Under the pieces are notes generated by a model. The model was given only the letters and a program-made list of their open reading frames with translations. It did no database searches and was not told the origin of the DNA. The position numbers and the translations under genes are program-made. A DNA stretch of 64,000 nt from Lachnospiraceae bacterium (lineage in GTDB: Bacteria; Bacillota; Clostridia; Lachnospirales; Lachnospiraceae). The stretch covers positions 1-64,000 of the forward strand of contig JALFLW010000030.1 of NCBI GenBank assembly GCA_022774505.1, read 5' to 3'. Below, piece by piece: positions 15,873 through 24,128 of this stretch (position 1 is its first letter; each line of letters opens with the position of its first letter).

Positions 15873-16639
15873 GCAAAGATACATTTACATTGGGGGGAAG
15901 AGAGTTTTCTTCAAGATTTATTCTGGGATCCGGAAAATATTCTATGGAGCTGATCAAGGCTGCCGTGGAGAATGCACAGGCAGAGATCATTACATTGGCG
16001 GTGCGCCGAACAAATACCAGACAGGGTGAAAATATCCTCGATTATATACCGGAGCATGTGACACTGCTGCCAAATACTTCGGGAGCAAGAGATGCCAAAG
16101 AGGCAGTCCGTATTGCAAGAATGGCAAGAGAGCTTGGTTGTGGAGATTTTGTAAAAGTGGAGATCATGCGTGACAGCAAATATCTGCTTCCGGACAATGT
16201 AGAAACCATTAAGGCAACAGAGCAGCTGGCGGAGGAAGGATTCATCGTTCTTCCGTATATGTATCCGGATCTGTATGCTGCAAGAGATCTGGTAAATGCC
16301 GGAGCTGCAGCGGTGATGCCTCTGGCCTCACCGATCGGATCCAACAAGGGATTAGCCACAAAGGAATTTATTCAGATCCTGATAGATGAAATTGATCTGC
16401 CGATCATTGTGGATGCAGGGATAGGACGGCCGTCTCAGGCATGCGAATGTATGGAGATGGGAGCTGCAGCGGTGATGGCCAATACAGCAATTGCTACGGC
16501 GGGGAATGTAGCAGCCATGGCAGGATCCTTTAAGGATGCAATCAATGCAGGCCGGGCCGCATACCTTGCAGGTCTGGGCAGAGTATTGGAACGAGGAGCA
16601 TCTGCGTCTGATCCGTTGACCGGATTTTTGAGAGATTAG
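15869..16639 (+). CDS. thiG: Thiazole synthase ThiG
   Basis: Forms the thiazole phosphate of thiamin from deoxyxylulose 5-phosphate, dehydroglycine and ThiS-thiocarboxylate. The 256-residue TIM barrel shows [10 protein letters not shown] at the N terminus, [15 protein letters not shown] around the Schiff-base lysine (residue ~92), and the phosphate-binding loops [11 protein letters not shown] and [11 protein letters not shown]. Length is as expected. Translation is coupled to thiS through ATGA, with GGAGGAGCAAG as the RBS inside the thiS 3' end. Confidence 0.96.
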   Translation: MSKDTFTLGGREFSSRFILGSGKYSMELIKAAVENAQAEIITLAVRRTNTRQGENILDYIPEHVTLLPNTSGARDAKEAVRIARMARELGCGDFVKVEIMRDSKYLLPDNVETIKATEQLAEEGFIVLPYMYPDLYAARDLVNAGAAAVMPLASPIGSNKGLATKEFIQILIDEIDLPIIVDAGIGRPSQACECMEMGAAAVMANTAIATAGNVAAMAGSFKDAINAGRAAYLAGLGRVLERGASASDPLTGFLRD

Positions 16640-16658
16640 AAAATAGGAGAGAAGAAAA

Positions 16659-17909
16659 ATGGAAAATGACTTTTTTGTGGATTCCGACAAGTTAAGCGGG
16701 AAGGCTTTAGAAAAGAAGCATAATCTGGAGAATGATCCCTCCTGTCGTACAGATCATATGTCATATATGGAGGGGATGGAGCAGATTTCTCCCGAAATCC
16801 GTCAAAAGGTGCTTGGCGAAATGGAGTCTTATGACTATTCCCAATATACAGCAGCAGATGTGAGACGGGCATTGCAGAATGAAAGATGCGGTGTGGAGGA
16901 CTTTAAGGCTCTTCTTTCTCCGGCAGCAGAACCGTTTTTAGAGGAGATGGCGGCAAGGGCAAAGAGAGAGACAAGTATGCATTTTGGCAATACGGTATAT
17001 CTGTTTACCCCTTTATATATTGCAAATTATTGTGAGAATTATTGTATATACTGCGGATTTAACTGTTATAACGATATTAACCGAAAGAGACTGAATGCAG
17101 ACGAAATCCGCAAGGAAATGAAGATCATTGCGGACTCCGGAATAGAAGAGATACTTCTGCTGACGGGAGAAAGTCCGTCTATGAGCGATATGAAGTATAT
17201 TGGAGAAGCCTGCAAAATGGCGAAAGAATATTTTAGGAATGTAGGACTGGAGATTTATCCGGTTAATTCAGAGGATTACCACTATCTTCATGAGTGTGGC
17301 GCAGATTATGTGACGGTATTTCAGGAGACATATGACAGCGACAAGTATGAAACGCTGCATTTAATGGGACATAAAAGGGTATTTCCGTATCGCTTTGAGG
17401 CACAGGAACGTGCATTGATGGGCGGTATGCGGGGCGTTGGTTTTTCAGCGCTTCTTGGACTGGCTGATTTCAGAAAGGATGCGCTTGCTTCGGCACTTCA
17501 TGTATATTACCTTCAAAGAAAATATCCGCAGGGAGAGTTTTCTCTATCTTGTCCGCGGCTTCGTCCGATAATCAATAATGACAAGATCAATCCGTTAGAT
17601 GTACACGAACGCCAGCTTTGTCAGGTGCTTTGTGCATATCGCATTTTTTTGCCGTATGTGGGGATCACGGTATCTTCCAGAGAAGAGAAACAATTTAGGG
17701 ATGGTATTGCCAAGATTGCCGCAACAAAGATTTCTGCAGGAGTATCTACGGGGATCGGGGATCATGAGGAAAAATATACAGGAGAAAGTGAGGAGGATAC
17801 CGGAGATGAACAGTTCGAAATCGCAGATTCCAGAAGTTTTGATCAGATGTATCAGGATATGGAATCAGAGGGACTGCAGCCGGTATTAAATGATTACATT
17901 TATGTGTAA
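16659..17909 (+). CDS. thiH: 2-iminoacetate synthase ThiH
   Basis: A radical SAM lyase that converts tyrosine into p-cresol and dehydroglycine for ThiG; use of ThiH rather than ThiO fits an anaerobe. The 416-residue protein has the Cys125-x3-Cys129-x2-Cys132 cluster in NYCENYCIYCGF. After STGIGDHEEKY there is an acidic stretch (GESEEDTGDEQFE) before the end of the chain. It starts 19 bp after thiG and overlaps the next gene by 20 bp. Confidence 0.95.
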   Translation: MENDFFVDSDKLSGKALEKKHNLENDPSCRTDHMSYMEGMEQISPEIRQKVLGEMESYDYSQYTAADVRRALQNERCGVEDFKALLSPAAEPFLEEMAARAKRETSMHFGNTVYLFTPLYIANYCENYCIYCGFNCYNDINRKRLNADEIRKEMKIIADSGIEEILLLTGESPSMSDMKYIGEACKMAKEYFRNVGLEIYPVNSEDYHYLHECGADYVTVFQETYDSDKYETLHLMGHKRVFPYRFEAQERALMGGMRGVGFSALLGLADFRKDALASALHVYYLQRKYPQGEFSLSCPRLRPIINNDKINPLDVHERQLCQVLCAYRIFLPYVGITVSSREEKQFRDGIAKIAATKISAGVSTGIGDHEEKYTGESEEDTGDEQFEIADSRSFDQMYQDMESEGLQPVLNDYIYV

Positions 17910-18474
17910 GATACCACAGATATGTATTACAAACCGCCACTTAGTAAAGGGTGATTTTTTAAAACAGATCCGGTACGTGGCAGGACTGCAGCCGGAAAAA
18001 ATTATATTAAGGGAGAAGGATCTGTCTCAGGAGGAGTATGTAAAATTAGCAGAAAAGGTACTGGAAATATGCAGACAGATGCAGGTGCCGCTTGTCCTGC
18101 ATTATTATCCGGAGGCTGCCAAAATACTTGGTGTTCAGGCAGTTCATCTGCCGCTTCCTTTGCTGCGCAGCCTCCCGGTCCAGCAAAAAAGATGTTTTGA
18201 ACAGATAGGCGCATCGGTTCATTCGGTGGAGGAAGCAATAGAAGCCGAAAAGCTGGGTGCAGCTTATGTGGCGGCAGGCCATGTGTTTGCTACAGACTGC
18301 AAAAAAGGTGTACCGCCCCGTGGGACCGGTTTTCTACGACAGGTATGTGAAAGTGTAAAAATACCGGTATATGCTCTCGGGGGGATATGTGATGAGAACC
18401 AGCGGGCATGCATGGACAACGGAGCAGCAGGAGTGTGCAGGATGTCAGATTTTATGAGGCGTTTTGAACACTGA
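17890..18474 (+). CDS. tenI: TenI-like thiazole tautomerase (ThiE/TenI family)
   Basis: A 194-residue TIM barrel. GHVFATDCKKGVPPRG matches the TenI signature (GHVFETDCKKG in the Bacillus protein as I remember it), where the His is catalytic for thiazole tautomerisation; ThiE proteins have GPIxPTxTK at this position. ASVHSVEEA is also TenI-like. ILREKDLSQEEY is shared by both. I therefore favour TenI over thiamin-phosphate synthase, although automated annotation would often say ThiE. It overlaps thiH by 20 bp; ATG 17902 is an alternative start. No thiF, thiC or thiD is present in this operon. Confidence 0.8.
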   Translation: MITFMCKIPQICITNRHLVKGDFLKQIRYVAGLQPEKIILREKDLSQEEYVKLAEKVLEICRQMQVPLVLHYYPEAAKILGVQAVHLPLPLLRSLPVQQKRCFEQIGASVHSVEEAIEAEKLGAAYVAAGHVFATDCKKGVPPRGTGFLRQVCESVKIPVYALGGICDENQRACMDNGAAGVCRMSDFMRRFEH

Positions 18475-18487
18475 AAAGAAATAAAAA

Positions 18488-18512
18488 GGAGGCTGCCGCC
18501 TCACGATTTTTT
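18488..18512. terminator. Bidirectional terminator between tenI and DUF6171 genes
   Basis: GAGGC-TGCC-GCCTC is followed by ACGATTTTTT on the plus strand; on the minus strand the same hairpin is followed by CTTTTTATTT. It lies between convergent genes. Confidence 0.6.
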
Positions 18513-18584
18513 AATCGTTAAAGCGACCGCCCCTCCTACTCGATTAGAAAAAACCCGGAACAAATAGAAACAGAGGGTAAAACT

Positions 18585-18842
18585 TTACCACATACGCTTT
18601 CCGAGGGGACAGTGATCGTCCTTACGGAAAGCTCTTGCTTCTACATAACTGCCACATTTACGGCAGGTTCCCAGATACAGCCATTTACAATCCTTGCAGA
18701 TAGACAGTCTTTTCTCGTAAAGAGAAGGGGCTGTTTTTTCATGATCCGGTATCTGCTGTTGATAAGATATAATTTGCTGCTTTGCATCTTTGTCAGTCAT
18801 TTCACGGATCAGACACCGGATGCAAAAGGGTTTAACTGACAT
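18585..18842 (-). CDS. DUF6171-type small cysteine-rich protein
   Basis: 85 residues from the ATG at 18842. It contains CIRC near the start and then CKDCKWLYLGTCRKCG plus a late CPLG, so two zinc-type knuckles, probably a cytoplasmic metal-binding protein of the small DUF6171-like family. The start overlaps the end of the arabinofuranosidase gene by 11 bp, so translation is probably coupled. No function is known to me. The alternative start at MTDKDAK would drop the first two cysteines. Confidence 0.65.
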   Translation of the reverse strand: MSVKPFCIRCLIREMTDKDAKQQIISYQQQIPDHEKTAPSLYEKRLSICKDCKWLYLGTCRKCGSYVEARAFRKDDHCPLGKRMW

Positions 18843-20361
18843 GGCAGAGGATACGGCAGATACTGCAGGCCGGCAATGTGACAGTCTGAATATTGCCATT
18901 CCATTCTTCTTCGGATGCGAATGCACGTACCCGGTCCGGATCATCAAAGGTATTGCAGTCGTGTACATCTCCGTGAAGCATAGCGACAGAAGCTTCTCCG
19001 GTAAAAGAATATTTCATATGGAGTTCCAGTTCTACGCACAGAGAGTCTGTCAAAGATGTATTTGCCAAGGTTATGGTCAGAAGCTTTTGATCATTTTGTT
19101 CTGTAATAGAGACAGATTCAGACAATGCAGGGATAGCGATATCCTGATACCGGACAACCGGTTCGTTTATGTTGGCTCCCGAATCGCAGCAGGAAGAAAT
19201 TATATGGCTTTCCACCAGCCGGGCTCCCTGATGTTCTTTGTACATCTGAAAGACATCATATGTCGGAGTTTTAAGCATCTTTGTATCTTCCGTCAGGATC
19301 ATTGCCTGCAGGACGTTGACTACCTGAGCGATGTTTGCCATGGCAATACGGTCGCTGTGCTTGTTAAAGATATTGAGATGAAGAGCTGCCACAATGGCAT
19401 CCCGCATTGTATTCTGCTGATACAAAAATCCGGGGTTTGTTCCGGGTTCCACATCATACCAGGTTCCCCACTCATCTACCAGCAGGTCGATATCATGATT
19501 TGGGTCGTACTTATCCATGATCGACAGATGCTTTTGGATGATATCTTCAATGTGCAGAGCTTTTGCAATCGTTGTGTAATATTCCAGATCACTGAAATCG
19601 GTAGCACTGCCCTTGTGTTCCCAGTCACCGGGGACTGTATAATAGTGAAGGCTGATGCCGCTGGCATGGCAGTGGTCAATGCGGCTCATGAGTTCTTTGG
19701 TCCAGTTATAGTCTTCCGCGCTTGGGCCGCATGCTACTTTATACAGCTGATTCTTTCCATAATTTTTACAAAAACATTGATAACGTTTGTATTCGTTTGC
19801 ATAGAAATCCGGACTCATGCTGCCGCCACAGCCCCAGTTTTCATTTCCGATACCGATATATTTTAAGTGCCAGGGCTTAGTACGGCCATTTTCTTTACGT
19901 TGTTTTGTGATCGTGGAATCGCCGTCTGCGGTCATATATTCAATCCATTCTGCGGCTTCCTGTACGGTACCGCTTCCAAGATTGACTGCGATATACGGTT
20001 CACAGCCGATCTGTTCGCATAATTCCATAAATTCATGAGTGCCAAAGCTGTTATCTTCTACGGTGCCGCCCCAGTTGGTATTGACCATACGACGTCTTTT
20101 TTCTTTGGGGCCGATGCCGTCACGCCAGTGATATTCGTCAGCAAAACAGCCCCCTGGCCATCGAAGAACAGGAAGGTTCAGGTCGCGGAGAGCTTCTACT
20201 ACATCTTTGCGCATGCCGTTGACATTTGGAATCTCAGAGTCTTCACCGACATAGATTCCATCATAGATACACCGGCCTAAATGTTCTGAAAACTGTCCGT
20301 AGATTTCTGGGGCGATGCGGCTTAATGTTTTATCTGGATTGATCTGTAGTATCGTTTTCAT
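18832..20361 (-). CDS. abfA: GH51 alpha-L-arabinofuranosidase
   Basis: Releases arabinose from short arabino-oligosaccharides. The 509-residue length and order of motifs are typical: RWPGGCFADEYHWRDGIGP, acid/base Glu174 in GIGNENWG, nucleophile Glu297 in LLVDEWGTW, and a C-terminal beta domain. There is no signal peptide, so it acts in the cytoplasm on imported substrate. GAAAGGAG precedes the ATG. It lies 108 bp downstream of dapA on the same strand, with no obvious terminator between them. No transporter or regulator for arabinan adjoins it. Confidence 0.95.
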   Translation of the reverse strand: MKTILQINPDKTLSRIAPEIYGQFSEHLGRCIYDGIYVGEDSEIPNVNGMRKDVVEALRDLNLPVLRWPGGCFADEYHWRDGIGPKEKRRRMVNTNWGGTVEDNSFGTHEFMELCEQIGCEPYIAVNLGSGTVQEAAEWIEYMTADGDSTITKQRKENGRTKPWHLKYIGIGNENWGCGGSMSPDFYANEYKRYQCFCKNYGKNQLYKVACGPSAEDYNWTKELMSRIDHCHASGISLHYYTVPGDWEHKGSATDFSDLEYYTTIAKALHIEDIIQKHLSIMDKYDPNHDIDLLVDEWGTWYDVEPGTNPGFLYQQNTMRDAIVAALHLNIFNKHSDRIAMANIAQVVNVLQAMILTEDTKMLKTPTYDVFQMYKEHQGARLVESHIISSCCDSGANINEPVVRYQDIAIPALSESVSITEQNDQKLLTITLANTSLTDSLCVELELHMKYSFTGEASVAMLHGDVHDCNTFDDPDRVRAFASEEEWNGNIQTVTLPACSICRILCHVS

Positions 20362-20469
20362 TAGATTATGCTCCTTTCAATTGAGAAAATAAATAAGGAA
20401 ACTGTTCTGCTATATAGGGGTTCCTTTATTGTGGTCATGTCAATATATCACTGTTTTGGATTTGTCAGA

Positions 20470-21354
20470 TCAGATCAGCTTCATTTCTTTCATTGCCCTG
20501 CGAAGGATCTCCTGATTCTGTGCTTCCATTTCGGTCAATGGTGCACGCAGTGTACCAACCTTTTTGCCCATCATATTTAATGCAGCCTTAACCGGGATCG
20601 GATTGACTTCGCAGAAAAGTGCATTGCAAAGTGGAATACTGTCAATCTGCATTTTGGCAGCAGTCTTGATATCACCGTTTAAATAGCTTGTAACCATATC
20701 ATGCATAAATTTTGGTGCTACATTAGATACTACCGAGATGACACCGACACCACCCAGAGATAGGATAGGAACTACCTGATCATCATTTCCTGAATAAAGC
20801 TCGATATTGCCATCGCAGAGATTCATAATCTTTGCAGCATTGCTCAGATCCCCGGAAGCTTCCTTGACACCTACGATATTGTCAACATTCTTTACAAGGG
20901 ATGCAATCGTAGATGGTGCCATAGCACATCCGGTACGGCTTGGTACATTATAAAGGATCGCCGGAATAGAGATTTCTTTTGCGATGGTGGTATAGTGTGC
21001 GATCAGACCATTCTGTGTTGCCTTGTTATAGTATGGAGTTACCAACAGGACACCGTCAGCACCTGCCTCGGCTGCCTCTTTGCTGAGCTGTACTGCGGTG
21101 GCTGTACAGTTGGAACCTGTGCCCGCAATGACAGGAATACGGCCTTTGACACGGTCAATGGCAAAGCGGATCGTCTCCATATGCTCCTCTTCTGTCATGG
21201 TAGCAGACTCCCCGGTGGTTCCACAGATGATGATAGCATCCGTTTGGCCGGCAATCTGTTCCTCAAGAAGCTCATCCAGTTTGTCAAAATTAATTTCTAA
21301 ATTTTCTTTCATAGGTGTGACCAGTGCGACACCTGCACCTTTAAATAATGCCAT
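20470..21354 (-). CDS. dapA: 4-hydroxy-tetrahydrodipicolinate synthase
   Basis: Condenses pyruvate with aspartate semialdehyde, the first committed step to lysine, meso-diaminopimelate and, in spores, dipicolinate. The 294-residue TIM barrel has ICGTTGES, LLVTPYYNK, the catalytic Tyr in YNVPSRTG and the Schiff-base Lys in VGVKEASGD. AGGAGGTAAC precedes the ATG. Upstream lie a lysine riboswitch, an intrinsic terminator and a sigma-A promoter, so high lysine should reduce transcription. Confidence 0.97.
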   Translation of the reverse strand: MALFKGAGVALVTPMKENLEINFDKLDELLEEQIAGQTDAIIICGTTGESATMTEEEHMETIRFAIDRVKGRIPVIAGTGSNCTATAVQLSKEAAEAGADGVLLVTPYYNKATQNGLIAHYTTIAKEISIPAILYNVPSRTGCAMAPSTIASLVKNVDNIVGVKEASGDLSNAAKIMNLCDGNIELYSGNDDQVVPILSLGGVGVISVVSNVAPKFMHDMVTSYLNGDIKTAAKMQIDSIPLCNALFCEVNPIPVKAALNMMGKKVGTLRAPLTEMEAQNQEILRRAMKEMKLI

Positions 21355-21435
21355 AATAATTGTTACCTCCTTATATTATAAATGTGCGTCAGATAGTTTT
21401 GTTACTTCACGGAAAATAAAAATTTTCTATAAAAG

Positions 21436-21462
21436 TAAAAAAAGACGGGGAAACGCCGTCTC
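21436..21462 (-). terminator. Riboswitch-controlled terminator of dapA
   Basis: On the minus strand AGACGGCGTTTCCCCGTCT is followed by seven T. It lies 24-45 bases downstream of the lysine aptamer, the usual expression platform. Confidence 0.85.
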
Positions 21463-21485
21463 ATAATATATACAAGTATATACCT

Positions 21486-21650
21486 GATAGCGCTCCATCA
21501 AAACGATGACAGTCATGTCGTTATTCACGCCATGCCCAAGGAATATCCTGTCAGGCAGAATATCCTTTCGGCACTGTTCCCTTTCCGCGATCCTCATCTG
21601 TCTCCTGGGGCATCAGACCGTGTACTCATGAAGAGTGCGACCTCTATCTA
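21486..21650 (-). ncRNA. Lysine riboswitch (L-box)
   Basis: Read on the minus strand, the leader starts GATAGAGGTCGCACTCTTCAT. It contains GGAAAGGGAACAGTGCCGAA and ends CATGACTGTCATCG followed by GATGGAGCGCTATC, the conserved closing elements of the lysine aptamer; outer GATAG and CTATC form P1. It lies between a promoter and a terminator ahead of dapA, which fits transcription attenuation by lysine. Confidence 0.93.
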
Positions 21651-21656
21651 AGCCAC

Positions 21657-21685
21657 AGCATACCACTATTGGTTTGCCTTGTCAA
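21657..21685 (-). promoter_or_regulatory. Sigma-A promoter of dapA/L-box
   Basis: Minus strand: TTGACA (21685-21680), 17-base spacer, TATGCT (21662-21657); the aptamer begins within a few bases of the predicted start. Confidence 0.8.
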
Positions 21686-21707
21686 GCAGTACAAATAATG
21701 ATATGCT
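21679..21707 (+). promoter_or_regulatory. Divergent sigma-A promoter of the PBP-like gene
   Basis: Plus strand: TTGTCA (21679-21684), 17-base spacer, TATGCT (21702-21707). Its -35 box overlaps the dapA -35 box by five bases on the opposite strand. Confidence 0.65.
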
Positions 21708-21755
21708 GTACAGAAGAAGATATCATTAGATAACCTCGGTAAAATGGAGGATTTT

Positions 21756-24077
21756 ATGAAGTTTGGTGAAAATGAGATATTAGAGAGAGAGCAGGAACAG
21801 TTTTCTGCAGAGCATAGATTTAAAAAAAGATTGAGACTGGATGCCGTATGTTTTCAGCTTTTTGTGGTACTTGGTATTCTGATCGTGCTTATTGTCTGCT
21901 TTTTCGGTGCATTCCGTGGAATCATCAAGGGAGCACCGGAAGTAAATGAGGATGTCCTGCTTCATAGCAGCAAAACCACAGTTGTATATGACAAAGACGG
22001 AAACGAAATGCAGAAACTTGATGGCAGTGCGATCCGGCAGGACTATGTAAAATTGGATAAAGTATCCATTGCGGCAAGAAATGCCTTTATAGCTGCGGAT
22101 GATACAGAATATTATAAGCATCATGGAGTGGATATTCGTAATCTGTTTTATGCATTTTATCCGGATTCGGCATCAGCACAATATGCGGGAAGCCGGCGGA
22201 CATTGACACAGAAGCTGATTCGAAACCAGATATTTAACAGTGGAAATACCAGATCAGCAATGGAACGGATCGTTCAGAAGATTCAGGAACAATATCTGGC
22301 GGTAAAGCTGGAGTCGGAGGCCGGCAAAGATAAGATATTGGAATATTATCTGAATACCCTGTATTTTGGCGGCAACAGAATAGGAATAGGTGCCGCTTCA
22401 GGATATTATTTTGATAAAAAACCGCAAGATCTGACTGTGTCAGAGGCAGCAGTGCTGGCAGCAGTGGCTCAGGATCCGGAACAGTATGATCCGGTAAATT
22501 CCCAAAAGGACAATGGAAACAAGCGTGTGGAGATCTTAAGCAATATGCTGAACATGGAAACGATTTCCGAAGAAGAATATGAGGATGCACTGGGAGATAA
22601 TGTGTATATACAGATGCAGACGGTCAATCAGAAAAAGAGTGGAACCACAGAGGCAAAAGATTATTATGTCTCGGCGGTGATCGACCAGGTGATGACAGAT
22701 CTGAAGGAAAAAGCAGGATATAGTGCGACTCAGGCGTACCATGCGGTTTATCAGGGAGGTATGAAGATATATACCTGTCTGGATGGAGAAATCCAGAAAA
22801 TATGTGAGAATGAAGCTGAGAAGCTTTTAAAGAAGAGTAAAGAAAAAAATAAGCTTCAATTGTCTGTTGTATTGATGGATCAATCTACCGGGAAGGTAAA
22901 GGCTCTGATCGGTGGCAGGAAAAATGAGGTACCGCAGGCTGGGGAAAACCGTGCCATTGACTGGAAGAGAGATCCGGGAAGTCTTCTGTCTCCGTTGTCA
23001 GTGTGGGCTCCTGCTCTTGATACAGCCGGAAATACGTTGGGGACTGTGCAGGATGATGCAGTCTACAGTTATGTGGAAAACGGAAAGAAGAAAAATGTAT
23101 CAAAGCATAAAGCCTATCAGGGACTTGTCACCATGCGTGACAGCATCATGCAGAAACTGGAAATTCCGGCGGTAAAGACATTAGAAAAAATAAATGTGCA
23201 GACAGGCTATGATTATTTAAAGAAAATGGGGATATCCTCTCTTGTTGAAAAGCAGGAAGATGTAGATGGAAATGTGATCAGCGATCTTTCGTTATCGATG
23301 GCAACGGGGGATCTGGTTGATGGTGTAACGAATCTGGAACTTACCGCTGCGTATGGCGTGATCGCTAATGAAGGAAAAAGTGTTCAGCCGATGTTTTATA
23401 CAAAGCTGGTGGATCAGACAGGGAATATCCTTTTCAAAAACGAACAAAGTCAGAAAAAGCTTATTCGGTCCTCTACGGCATGGCTGATGACAAATGTTTT
23501 TAAAGAGTATATTACAGATGGAGATGGCAGCAGTGCAGAACCACAGATTGGCAAGATTCCGGTGGCAGGATATAGTGGTTCGTCCGTGGGCGCAAAAGAT
23601 AAATGGTTTGAAGGCTATACACCGTTTTATACGGCAGGGATTTGGTGCGGTTATGAGGGGGATGAAATTGTATCCAATGATATATCCTGCGGTGTATTGT
23701 GGCGTAATATTATGGAACAGGTTCATTCGGCAAAAAAATTAGAAAAAGGAAGCTTCAAAATACCGGATGAGATCATTGCCGTAAATATCTGTACAAAATG
23801 CGGAGAACTGGCAGTTGAGGATCTTTGTGATGAGGCGTTGGGTGGCAATACGGTACGGCGTGAGTATTTTGTAAATGGGACCCAGCCGGTAGAAAATTGT
23901 ACCTGCCACGTAAAATACAGGGTATGCAAAGAAAGCGGAAAACCGGCAACAGACAAATGTCCACGGGATCAGGTAGTAGAAAAGGTGTATCTGATGAAAG
24001 AGGAAGAGTCCGGAACAAAGGACAGTCCCAATATAATGACAGATCAAATGAGAAAAGAGAAATGCAATAAACATTAA
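21756..24077 (+). CDS. Class A PBP-like protein with degenerate active sites (pseudo-PBP)
   Basis: A 773-residue protein with the class A PBP layout: membrane anchor (about 31-58), GT51 domain (about 75-260), transpeptidase domain (about 370-650) and a Cys-containing C-terminal module. ATG 21756 follows GGAGG. Catalytic motifs are altered. GT51 motif I has Asp-Asp for Glu-Asp (115-116, DDTEYYKHHG), motif II is SRRTLTQK and motif III is QKIQE. The transpeptidase SxxK is SLLS (409-412), SxN is SIM (463-465) and KTG is YSG (606-608). The frame is intact over 2.3 kb, so the protein is maintained. A structural or regulatory wall function is likely; cross-linking by the normal mechanism is not. It is divergent from dapA. 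Confidence 0.9.
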   Translation: MKFGENEILEREQEQFSAEHRFKKRLRLDAVCFQLFVVLGILIVLIVCFFGAFRGIIKGAPEVNEDVLLHSSKTTVVYDKDGNEMQKLDGSAIRQDYVKLDKVSIAARNAFIAADDTEYYKHHGVDIRNLFYAFYPDSASAQYAGSRRTLTQKLIRNQIFNSGNTRSAMERIVQKIQEQYLAVKLESEAGKDKILEYYLNTLYFGGNRIGIGAASGYYFDKKPQDLTVSEAAVLAAVAQDPEQYDPVNSQKDNGNKRVEILSNMLNMETISEEEYEDALGDNVYIQMQTVNQKKSGTTEAKDYYVSAVIDQVMTDLKEKAGYSATQAYHAVYQGGMKIYTCLDGEIQKICENEAEKLLKKSKEKNKLQLSVVLMDQSTGKVKALIGGRKNEVPQAGENRAIDWKRDPGSLLSPLSVWAPALDTAGNTLGTVQDDAVYSYVENGKKKNVSKHKAYQGLVTMRDSIMQKLEIPAVKTLEKINVQTGYDYLKKMGISSLVEKQEDVDGNVISDLSLSMATGDLVDGVTNLELTAAYGVIANEGKSVQPMFYTKLVDQTGNILFKNEQSQKKLIRSSTAWLMTNVFKEYITDGDGSSAEPQIGKIPVAGYSGSSVGAKDKWFEGYTPFYTAGIWCGYEGDEIVSNDISCGVLWRNIMEQVHSAKKLEKGSFKIPDEIIAVNICTKCGELAVEDLCDEALGGNTVRREYFVNGTQPVENCTCHVKYRVCKESGKPATDKCPRDQVVEKVYLMKEEESGTKDSPNIMTDQMRKEKCNKH

Positions 24078-24101
24078 AAAAAACTTCCTGCAATTTTTGG
24101 A

Positions 24102-24128
24102 GGGCAAAACGCTGGTTTTGCCCTTTTT
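24102..24128 (+). terminator. Intrinsic terminator after the PBP-like gene
   Basis: GGGCAAAAC-GCTG-GTTTTGCCC followed by TTTTT. The same stem and loop recur at 59250. Confidence 0.9.

Noticed and set aside
18790..19866. 358-codon plus-strand ORF
   Set aside because: It lies antisense to the well-supported GH51 gene, has no RBS or recognisable domain, and reads as a low-quality shadow frame.
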